DNA of 9,801 nucleotides from Chloroflexota bacterium (GTDB lineage: Bacteria > Chloroflexota > UBA6077 > JACCZL01), in assembly GCA_020845495.1 (NCBI GenBank), contig JADLFM010000053.1, forward strand, positions 1-9,801. The letters run 5' to 3'. The notes under the pieces are model-generated. The model was not told the origin of the DNA. It worked only from the letters and a program-made list of their open reading frames with translations, and did not search any database. The translations under genes were made by a program, and so were the position numbers. This document shows, one piece after another, positions 1 to 9,801 of the stretch. Each line of letters begins with the position of its first letter. Within the stretch, counting starts at the first letter, position 1.

Positions 1-271
1 GGACGTTCAGGGCGAGCCGCCCCTGGGGCTTCGTGACCCGGAGTGCCTCGGCGAGCCAGGTAGCCATGAAGCCGGGCCAGCGATCGGCCCGGATGTCGCC
101 GCCGACGTAGTCGATGTCGAGCGCGTAGGGCGGGCTCGTGACCGTCAGATCGATGCAGGAGTCGGGAAGGGGCAAGGCGCGTGCATCGGCCACGGCGAGA
201 ATGGGGGCGGGCCGGTGAACAGTGTCTGGCTGTCCATGATCTGATCGATGGTGTGGATCGCGCTCTGACAT
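1..271 (-). CDS. Site-specific DNA methyltransferase (N4/N6 type, SPPY motif), N-terminal part, runs off the left edge
   Basis: Reading the minus strand from an ATG at 271-269 gives an open frame of 90 codons to the window edge. Residues 24-49 have the look of a DNA methylase N-4/N-6 domain: a strand ending in a D-A-R at 29-31, then L-P-L-P-D at 33-37, I-D-L-T-V at 40-44 and the catalytic motif IV T-S-P-P-Y at 45-49. An SPPY motif is most often seen in N4-cytosine enzymes, but it also occurs in adenine-N6 enzymes, so the methylated base is undecided. With motif IV so near the N-terminus, the SAM-binding F-x-G-x-G motif should lie downstream (beta-type order), outside this window. Residues 50-90 (ALDIDYVGGD at 50-59, then W-P-G-F-M-A and G-R-L-A-L-N-V) continue the same domain. 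The start was chosen because it is the only ATG upstream of the domain and an in-frame TGA lies shortly before it. I see no good Shine-Dalgarno. It is co-directional with the defence operon upstream but 137 bases from it. Confidence 0.85.
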   Translation of the reverse strand, partial: MSERDPHHRSDHGQPDTVHRPAPILAVADARALPLPDSCIDLTVTSPPYALDIDYVGGDIRADRWPGFMATWLAEALRVTKPQGRLALNV

Positions 272-408
272 ACAGATAGATTGACGACTTCATTATATCG
301 CAATGATGCAATTTACAGGACGAGAGCTGAAGAGTGTGTTTGTCAACCTGGTCTGCTCGGGCTTCCCTCACCGACCCTCTATGTAGCTGGTATCGTTGGT
401 CGAGACAG
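272..408. other. Intergenic gap between the ATPase and the small methyltransferase
   Basis: This 137-base stretch lies between the TAG stop of the ATPase (409-411) and the ATG of the next gene (271). The half nearest the methyltransferase is clearly AT-richer than the flanking genes and holds the possible -10 box at 292-297 and an isolated TTGACA at 346-341 (minus strand). I found no strong GC stem followed by a T-run, so a Rho-independent terminator is not supported and read-through from the operon is possible. I found no tRNA, repeat or attachment site. Confidence 0.6.
292..297 (-). promoter_or_regulatory. Possible -10 box (TATAAT) for the small methyltransferase gene
   Basis: On the minus strand 297-292 reads TATAAT exactly, inside the AT-richest part of the only intergenic gap. 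Transcription starting about 7 bases downstream would leave a leader of roughly 14 bases before the ATG at 271. The -35 position at normal 16-18 base spacing matches the TTGACA consensus poorly. A perfect TTGACA does exist at 346-341 but is 43 bases away, too far to pair with this -10. The call therefore rests on the -10 alone. If real, the methyltransferase can be transcribed separately from the upstream operon. Confidence 0.3.
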
Positions 409-3400
409 CTACTCGCTCTCGAACCCCTGGTTGGTGAACTTCAGGGTCCGGGCGTTCTCGGTAACCGTGCGCACGACATTCTCCGGGAAGCCACCGGGCA
501 TCTCGGACTCGATCTCGAGCGTCACTCTCACAGTCGAACCGACCAGGCCGCTGAGGTGTGCGATCAATTCGTCGGCGATGCGGCCTGCATCGCGGCCAAC
601 GCGGGTCGGATCGAGTGACACCGTGCCGTGGAACCGTGCTGGAGCGGCTGGCGGCATGGGTACCGGCGAGATGGGCGTTGTGGATGTGGCGCCGTTTCCG
701 GTCGTGCCACCCGCCGCCCAGCCTGGCGTGGCTGTTCCTGCACCCTCGCGTTGTCCGGGCGTACCGACCGGCGCCGGTGGAGCCTCGGCGTCCTGCTGCC
801 GTCGAACCGCCTCGGGCCGCACCAGCAACCCGGACTGGTTATCCTCCGAGACGTTGACGAGCTGGCCTCCCCGTAGCCCTCGATAGCGTCCTGCTCCCTC
901 GTCCCACTCGTCGGCGTATCCGAACGTGTCGCTGCCCCAGGTCAGGAGGCCCAGCCCGTCGCGCACCGCTCCGAGTACCACCGACTGGTCCTTGACGCGG
1001 GGGAGATAAAGATAGCGGCCGAAGTCCTCGAGGAGCTGCTTGATCGCGACGTGATCGCCGCGCCAGAGCGGCACGCGCTCCAGCTCCATGCAGAGCCGTG
1101 TCCCGGCTAAGGCCGTCACCAGCAGCTCATCATTCCGCAGCTTCTTGCTGGCGCGCACTGCCAGGGCGTCTGATCCCGTGAGGCGGATCGCCTGCCACTC
1201 GACGGTTGCTTGCGGTGATGTCTGGATCGGCACCAGCAGCCACTGGTACGCTTCAGGGAGACGGGCTGTCACGGCGCCATCGGCCGACGCTCGCTGCTGC
1301 TCAGCCTGACGGACCTGGTGTGGCGACAGGTCAAGCGTGTCCTTCTCGGTCAGAATCGATTCCCAGGCGAGGAAGCGACGAACTGCTTCCTCCAGGTCCT
1401 GGAGTCGCGTCTGATCCGCTGCCAGGAACACCAGGGTGTTGCGAAACAGGCGTGGGGCGTTGCCGCGTGACTCGAAGATCGCCTTCGCGGCGGTCTCGGC
1501 CGTGTTGCCTGGCACCCTGCTATACGGATGCTCGCTGCTGAGGACCACCAGGCGGGCGTCCATGTCGTCTGGGACCTCTTGCCCCGAGCGCGGCAGCGGG
1601 TGAATCCGGCTGAAGTCACCAGTCTGGCGCAGGTTGGCGCGCAGGCGCTTGTCCAGCTCCTGGAGCACCGGATCAGGATTGCGCTTGAGCTGCTCGGCTC
1701 GATCCTCGGCGATCTTCGTCACTGTTGGCTGGGTTGAGTACCAGTAGCGCGACCCGTCCTGATAGAGATAGGTGGCCGCCGTGCTCAGCCGACGCAGCGC
1801 GTCGCCGAAGATCGCTGGTGACTCGCCGGGCATCACGCAGCCGAGCTTGACGCGTCGATCTTCGAGGCCCTGGTTGGCGGCCGCCATGGTCGGGGCCGAG
1901 CCGAGGTAGACGGTACGGGCCACGCGACGACAGGCGGAAAGCTTACCCAGGTTCGGCACCTCGCCGTCCAGGCGCAACGGTAGGGCGTTCGGCCCGTCCA
2001 CATCCTTCTCGATGACTGGCACCCAGTTGTCGGAGAGGTAACGGGTCAATTCGAACTGGACGCGCGGGTCGTCGATCGGAATGTTTGCCGGCAGAATCAG
2101 CGGGTTGCGGTCGCCCTTCTCCCAGAGGCTGTGGATCACCGCCGCCATCAGACGCAGGACACCGCGTGTACGCTGGAACTTCACCAGGGTGGACCAGTCG
2201 GTGTAGAGGCGGTCGAAGACCTCGGGGTGGATCGGATAGGCTGCCTTCAGCCGCTGCTCGTAGTCCGACTCTTTGCACTCGGCTGGGAACTCCTGGTGCT
2301 GCGTGCGATAGAGATCGAAGAACGCTCGGGCGACGGTGTCGCGAGCCACGAAATGCTGGCGCTCCACCAGCGGCTCGAAGAGGCGACGGCGAACGATCTC
2401 GAAGCCCTCCTCGGCGCTGGCCGGGCGCCAGGACGCTTCAACGCGTCCGACCGCGTTGCGCAGCCGATCCAGAGCAGTCCGTCCTCGCTCGCCGCCAACC
2501 TCAACATCATCAGCCTGGGTGTGCGGCGAGGCAGTCGTATCGGAGGCCGGCAGACTAATCACGAGTAGACACTGGTTCGCTAGCTTGGCCGACTCCGTGA
2601 GCACCTGGGCGAAGGTGAAGTGCGTCTCGAAGGTTCCGCCCGGGAGGTCCGATCCGTCGTGGAGCTGCCGCGCATAGGCGACCCACTCGTCGATCAGGAT
2701 CAGCGACGGTGCGTAGGTGTTCATTAGCTCGCGCAGCACGTCACCGGGGCTGGTGGCCCGCTCGTCGTCGGCGCGGACCCGTTCGAACGCCCGCCGTGCC
2801 TCCGTGATGCCACCGGCCGCCTCGCCAAGCTGCCAGGCAAGCTCGCCCCAGAGCGTGCGGACGACCGTGCCGTCTGCCTTGGTGATCGGGTTGCCTGGTG
2901 AGATCTTGTTGCCGACCAGCACGACGCGATTGACCTTCGGCAGCGCCTCGACCTCGGCGTCCTTGAGCACCTCGTCGATGCCGAGTATCTCACCAGGTGG
3001 CGCCTCCGAGAACAGGTGATAGAGCGCCAGCATCGAGTGTGTCTTGCCACCACCGAAGTTGGTCTGGAGCTGTACCACCGGGTCTCCGCCCTGACCGGCC
3101 AGTCGACGGGATGCGCCACTGAGGAGTTGACGCAGGCTGCTGGTGAGATAGGTGCGGCGGAAGAACTCGGCGGGGTTGCGATACTCGTCCACGCCCTCGC
3201 CGATGTGAACCTGCCAGAGGTCGGCGGCGAACTCGGCCTGCTGGTACCGACCGCTCGCGACGTCCTGATGGGGCGTGACCACCTCACGCCATGGTGTGAG
3301 GGCGCCGGTCGCCTGGCTCTCGATGGCTGTGCCGGCGCCGCGACGCCGCTCGACGCGCATCTGCTCGTCGAAGATCAGTCGTCGTAGCTCCATCTTCATC

Positions 3401-3798
3401 TTGTTGATCTCGTCGGCCTGAGACGCCGAGACCGAGGTCAGGAGCCGGGCTGCTGAGTCGAGCGCCCGATCGGTGTCGTCACCGGAGAACGCCTGCTGGT
3501 GTGCCCACTTGTTGCGGACGTCACGTAGCTCACTCACCAGGCTACGCTCGGCGAAACCGAGGGTGTTGCGGAAGACGGTGTTCCAGTGCTCCCACATCAA
3601 GCGTAGGAGGAGGGCCGCGTCGAGTCGCGGCTCGTCCTGATCGGCGGGCCAGTTCAGCTCGTTGCGCCAGCCGGCGGTCGCCTCGGTGATCCAGTACTTG
3701 CCGAGCTTCGCCTGGAGCTCCCGCTGGACGAACGGTGCTAGCCCCTCACGAAGCAGATCCAGCGCTTTGCCCACCCGTTCGTAGTTGGTGATCGCCAT
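409..3798 (-). CDS. DUF499-family ATPase with N-terminal Swt1-like HEPN domain (Hma-type defence ATPase)
   Basis: This is a 1129-residue protein and probably the third subunit of the operon. Residues 1 to about 135 look like the Swt1-type HEPN domain that often caps DUF499 proteins, with the motif R95-N-K-W-A-H100 (R-x4-H) matching the RNase-type HEPN signature. The DUF499 P-loop ATPase core follows: Walker A F-G-G-G-K-T at 248-253, Walker B L-I-L-I-D-E at 366-371, and a strand ending in S-L-P-A-S-D at 415-420. Residues around 435-480 (GGERGRTALDRLRN, then the SAEEGFEIVRRRLFEPL stretch) are typical of the family. A low-complexity Pro/Ala/Gly/Thr linker covers about 999-1053. It leads into a compact conserved C-terminal domain at about 1054-1129 (VSLDPTRVGRDAGRIA, then VRTVTENARTLKF). 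The ATG at 3798-3796 follows the methylase stop by three bases, with GGGAG six bases upstream. The protein is presumably cytoplasmic and has no signal peptide. DUF499 ATPases are known in defence islands, and PglY/BrxC of BREX are distant functional analogues. The exact reaction is unknown; an ATP-driven sensor or switch is inferred. Confidence 0.93.
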   Translation of the reverse strand: MAITNYERVGKALDLLREGLAPFVQRELQAKLGKYWITEATAGWRNELNWPADQDEPRLDAALLLRLMWEHWNTVFRNTLGFAERSLVSELRDVRNKWAHQQAFSGDDTDRALDSAARLLTSVSASQADEINKMKMELRRLIFDEQMRVERRRGAGTAIESQATGALTPWREVVTPHQDVASGRYQQAEFAADLWQVHIGEGVDEYRNPAEFFRRTYLTSSLRQLLSGASRRLAGQGGDPVVQLQTNFGGGKTHSMLALYHLFSEAPPGEILGIDEVLKDAEVEALPKVNRVVLVGNKISPGNPITKADGTVVRTLWGELAWQLGEAAGGITEARRAFERVRADDERATSPGDVLRELMNTYAPSLILIDEWVAYARQLHDGSDLPGGTFETHFTFAQVLTESAKLANQCLLVISLPASDTTASPHTQADDVEVGGERGRTALDRLRNAVGRVEASWRPASAEEGFEIVRRRLFEPLVERQHFVARDTVARAFFDLYRTQHQEFPAECKESDYEQRLKAAYPIHPEVFDRLYTDWSTLVKFQRTRGVLRLMAAVIHSLWEKGDRNPLILPANIPIDDPRVQFELTRYLSDNWVPVIEKDVDGPNALPLRLDGEVPNLGKLSACRRVARTVYLGSAPTMAAANQGLEDRRVKLGCVMPGESPAIFGDALRRLSTAATYLYQDGSRYWYSTQPTVTKIAEDRAEQLKRNPDPVLQELDKRLRANLRQTGDFSRIHPLPRSGQEVPDDMDARLVVLSSEHPYSRVPGNTAETAAKAIFESRGNAPRLFRNTLVFLAADQTRLQDLEEAVRRFLAWESILTEKDTLDLSPHQVRQAEQQRASADGAVTARLPEAYQWLLVPIQTSPQATVEWQAIRLTGSDALAVRASKKLRNDELLVTALAGTRLCMELERVPLWRGDHVAIKQLLEDFGRYLYLPRVKDQSVVLGAVRDGLGLLTWGSDTFGYADEWDEGAGRYRGLRGGQLVNVSEDNQSGLLVRPEAVRRQQDAEAPPAPVGTPGQREGAGTATPGWAAGGTTGNGATSTTPISPVPMPPAAPARFHGTVSLDPTRVGRDAGRIADELIAHLSGLVGSTVRVTLEIESEMPGGFPENVVRTVTENARTLKFTNQGFESE
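3394..3798 (-). other. Swt1-like HEPN domain at the N-terminus of the DUF499 ATPase
   Basis: Residues 1 to about 135 of the ATPase are mostly helical, with the sequence L-V-S-E-L-R-D-V-R-N-K-W-A-H-Q-Q at 87-102. R95 and H100 form the R-x4-H pair of HEPN RNases (codons at 3516-3514 and 3501-3499). The remaining features (an F-R-N-T-L-G turn at 76-81 and the helix D-T-D-R-A-L-D-S-A-A-R-L-L at 108-120) agree with a HEPN four-helix bundle. Confidence 0.65.
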
Positions 3799-3801
3799 CG
3801 G

Positions 3802-6653
3802 TCACTCCCGCCCGAACATGCTTGCCTGCTCGAGCATCGTCTGGCTTACTTCACGGGCCAATTGACTAACCTCGGGCCAGCCGAGTACGAGAGCGTTGTA
3901 TGCCTGCGCTTCCTGCGACCACTGCCGCTTTTCGCAGACATTGAAGAGACGGTAAGCGAGATCACGGGCGATCTCGCCGTTCGTCCCGATCTTGCGAAGC
4001 AGCGCGGCCGCTACCTCGTCGCCAGCCTTTTCATGGAAATAGACTCGGAGGAGATGGTGTGTCGCCTCCCACACGGTGAGGCGGCGGTCAGTCAAAGGAT
4101 CCCAATCGACAGGTAGCTCATCCGGCCTGAGAAGGCGGACCTCACCCGCGCGCGCACTGATGATCCCGGCCTGGACAAGGGCTGCAATGGAGGTCACCTT
4201 TGCCTTGCTTAGCAGTTCCGCGTCGCCGAATGTCCCGGTTCTGAAACCATGCTGGTCAAACCAAGCGAGCGCCCATCGCGTGGCAGCATCAAACTCGTCG
4301 TCTTCCTGGGTCAGGACTTCGGTCAACGTCTGGTTGATCAGCGAAAGTGCAGATCGCACAGTCATGGGTCGCCCATTTGTCTCAATAATTCGACTGTAAC
4401 GCGAGTAGATGGCCATACCTGGCCCGATCGCCGCTTGAGCAAAGTCCACCGGCGCGACGTTGCCTTGCTGAAGGTGTCGGAGTGCCCCGGGTAGCTCACG
4501 CTTGAGTTCCGAAATGAAAGAACGGCGGTCAGTCTGTAGAGACTTAGTGCTACGAGGGCGGCAGGCAAGCACAATGTACGACGCAAGCGCGTTGGTACCA
4601 ACGGAAACCATTCGCCATTTTTGTGATGCTCGCACTGGCCACGTAGCGGTAATCTGGAAGCCACTGGAAATTAGGGCTTCAAGAAGAGTCTCCCATCCTG
4701 TCGTCAGGTCTACGCCCGACGCTTCAGATGCGCCATCTGCATCGCCACCTGCCTCGTCATCCTGTTTGAAGGCATAGAACACAGTTAGTGGGAAACGCGC
4801 GTCTAGCGTCCCTCTGAGGCTCGTGAATGCGCGACCAAATCCAGTCTCAAAGTGCTCCTTTGCTGCTACGCGACTACCACCGAATCGATCAACCGAGGCA
4901 ATCAACTCAGGAAGCTTAGGGGTGAAGAGTGTGCTAAATAGTTGAGGATACTGAGAGCCGATAGTCCTTCTAAGCCAAACATAAAAGAAGTCACTCAGAG
5001 TTGCGTAACTTATGTTGTTATAGTATGGTGGATCAGTACTCACGAGAGCACCGGTTGTCGGCTCAATTGGTGAGGCTGAAGCATCGCTCTGAACAGCAGT
5101 CCCCAGCCTATCGGAGTGCATTGTTACTACGCAACTCGAAGTTCTGGAAATGCAAGTAGACCAGCCCCCAACTACGTCAGCGAGTATATTGGCCTCCGCA
5201 AAGTCGAAGACCATGGGAAGCGCTTGTCTCTTAAACAAATTCCTCAGAACTTCGTCCGATGGATTCCAAGTACACAAAGAATTATTGAGATCGGCGCATC
5301 GCGAGACAGTCAGTGCAAGAAATGTAACTATGCTCAAGGCATAGTGCTTCGCGTCAGCGGGCGAGAGTCCCGAGTTACTGGCATCTTGCTCAACATCACT
5401 CGCCACTTCCTGTACCAGATCACTCAGGGTCATCAGTGCCATCAATTGACGTGTCGTGAACAGGCGCCCCCAAGTATTTAGGCCATATGCAGTGCATACG
5501 CCTCCGGTGATCTCGGCCCGTGTTGGCAGATTGCCCGATAGAAACTCGGAGCGCGCCTCATTGACTTCAGGACTATCGAGTCCGGATACAGCTTCATGGA
5601 TGGAATTCGCGGACAAGAACATCTTCCTTCGGCCGCCGTCAGCCACAAGCGCTAACAGGCGAACTCCGAGTCTCCCTGCCTTTCCTTCGGACTGAATATA
5701 TGATCGGGCGATGGGCGTTCGTGTCAGAGTGCAGATGAAATCTTTCGCTTTGCCGGCCTTCGTCCCGAATCTAAGCTCGGCTATCCGATCAGCGGAAAGT
5801 TCGCCCGTTCGAACCTCAGGGCGCCAGCCGTCAACTGCTGATTCATCGAGAACGAGTTCAACCCAGGTCCTGCCTCTGCCTTTCGATGATAGGAGCAGGC
5901 TTGATACTAGTGGGACGTGTCGACCTCGAGCTGACGGGTCGGGGCTCGCGACGGTCCGGGCCCAGATCCAGGCAATAACTGTGGCCTGAGAGCCGCCAAG
6001 CTCCCTTGGCAAGGACGCTTTTGGATAGAGATCACCTATTTTCGACAGGGCGCGCTCACGGATTATGTTTCCGTAATAGACCAGATCGGCTGCGAGTCCC
6101 CTAGTACCATGCCAAGCGTCCGTGCCTCCGATCCGACCACGAGCTTCCGGGTTCACAGGCGCCTGGTCGGTACATCTGGGTGCCAGTTCCAAATTGCACT
6201 TGTTCAGGAGCACGGCAACCGGATTGAGATCTCCGGCATGCGCGTCAAAACCCAGGCGGTTTCCTTCTAGGGGAATGGAACCTCCACCCGCAAATGGATC
6301 AAGCAGCGGCGGGAGCTGATCGTCGCAATGCTTGAGCATCTCTGCCCGTGCTTCGGCGTAGATTTCGGGATGCTCATGGAGCTTCTTGCCCATCATCTTG
6401 CGAACGATGTTGAAGAGTCGCTCGCGCTCGGCGTTCTGTGCGCCCTCGGTTGGCCACCGGTCCAGATGCTCGGAGGGATCATCGACTACCGAGGCGAAGA
6501 GCACAGCGCGCGCGGTTGGCAACGGCAGCCGCGCCCACCATTGGTGGATCCCCTTCGGATGCGGCCCGATGCCCGGCATCTTGTCGTACGCCGAAGCATC
6601 ATTGATTTCAGGCAGGGGCAGGGCCACCTCGATCAGCTTCTTCGGTGTAACGG

Positions 6654-6657
<4 letters not shown>
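3802..6657 (-). CDS. DUF1156 / COG1743-type DNA methyltransferase (Hma-type)
   Basis: This is a 951-residue, probably adenine-specific, SAM-dependent DNA methyltransferase that would mark host DNA. Residues 1-65 are the DUF1156 head: K-K-L-I-E-V-A-L-P-L-P-E at 6-17, H-Q-W-W-A-R-L-P-L at 38-46, then A-V-L-F-A-S-V-V-D-D-P. Motif I (SAM binding) is D-P-F-A-G-G-G-S-I-P-L-E at 120-131, and the catalytic motif IV is T-D-P-P-Y-Y-N-N at 541-548. Between them, about 230-335 aligns by eye to the Zn-ribbon insertion of the family, but its paired cysteines are absent and only C309 remains in it. Motifs 'SLCTW' (460-464) and, later, 'GTNALASYIVLACRPR' are family hallmarks. The C-terminal quarter (AIGPGMAIYSRYSR, then LTVWEATHHLLRV and the AYRLFNVCEKRQWSQEA stretch) is the usual tail. 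The ATG at 6657 overlaps the helicase stop as ATGA and has GGAGG seven bases upstream. The central part of the gene is unusually AT-rich for this locus (35-50% GC against about 70%). Confidence 0.95.
3805..3809 (-). promoter_or_regulatory. Shine-Dalgarno of the ATPase gene
   Basis: GGGAG on the minus strand (3809-3805) lies six bases before the ATG at 3798, and inside the last codons of the methylase gene. The methylase TGA (3804-3802) and the ATPase ATG are separated only by CCG. This supports the chosen start and suggests that translation of the two proteins is coupled. Confidence 0.75.

Positions 6658-9801
<3,144 letters not shown>

Noticed and set aside
301..316. Small inverted repeat (GCA-ATGA-TGC) as a transcription terminator
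   Set aside because: The stem is only three base pairs, with no GC-rich arm and no T-run, so it cannot be called a terminator.
281..886. A 201-codon plus-strand open frame across the intergenic gap and the 3' end of the ATPase gene
   Set aside because: Most of it is antisense to the conserved C-terminal domain and linker of the ATPase. The translation is low-complexity (P, A, G, R, S), and its supposed start overlaps the AT-rich gap without a ribosome binding site.

Overview
The window is a GC-rich bacterial segment (mostly about 65-75% GC in the lines I counted by hand). All four recognisable genes lie on the minus strand. Nothing in it fixes the taxonomy: the base composition and Shine-Dalgarno use would suit an actinobacterium, a Chloroflexota member or a GC-rich proteobacterium, and I do not choose between them. 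There are no tRNAs, rRNAs, insertion sequences, integrases or CRISPR repeats.

Read in the direction of transcription (right to left), the layout is as follows. (1) 9801-6654 is a large SNF2/DEAD-like helicase with a C-terminal DUF3883 domain. Its N-terminus, with the Walker A motif, lies beyond the right edge. (2) 6657-3802 is a 951-residue DUF1156 (COG1743-type) DNA methyltransferase. (3) 3798-409 is a 1129-residue DUF499 (COG1483-type) ATPase with an N-terminal Swt1-like HEPN domain. (4) After a 137-base AT-richer gap, 271 to beyond base 1 is the N-terminal 90 residues of a second, smaller N4/N6-type DNA methyltransferase with an SPPY motif.

Genes 1-3 are packed tightly (a 4-base ATGA overlap, then a 3-base gap, each with a clear Shine-Dalgarno) and are almost certainly one operon. 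Helicase plus DUF1156 methylase plus DUF499 ATPase is the gene set that the PADLOC work named Hma (helicase, methylase, ATPase), a putative anti-phage system. It is related in style to DISARM and BREX but lacks DrmA/B/C, BrxL and PglZ-type genes here. A plausible working model, which is inference, is that the methylase marks host DNA, the helicase-DUF3883 protein engages unmodified DNA, and the ATPase, possibly through its HEPN RNase-like domain, acts as switch or effector.

Details worth a second look are a DAAH instead of DEAH box in the helicase, an intact R-x4-H motif in the HEPN domain of the ATPase, PD-(D/E)xK-like residues in DUF3883, loss of the Zn-ribbon cysteines in the methylase, a marked fall in GC content in the middle of the methylase gene, and the adjoining second methyltransferase behind its own possible promoter.
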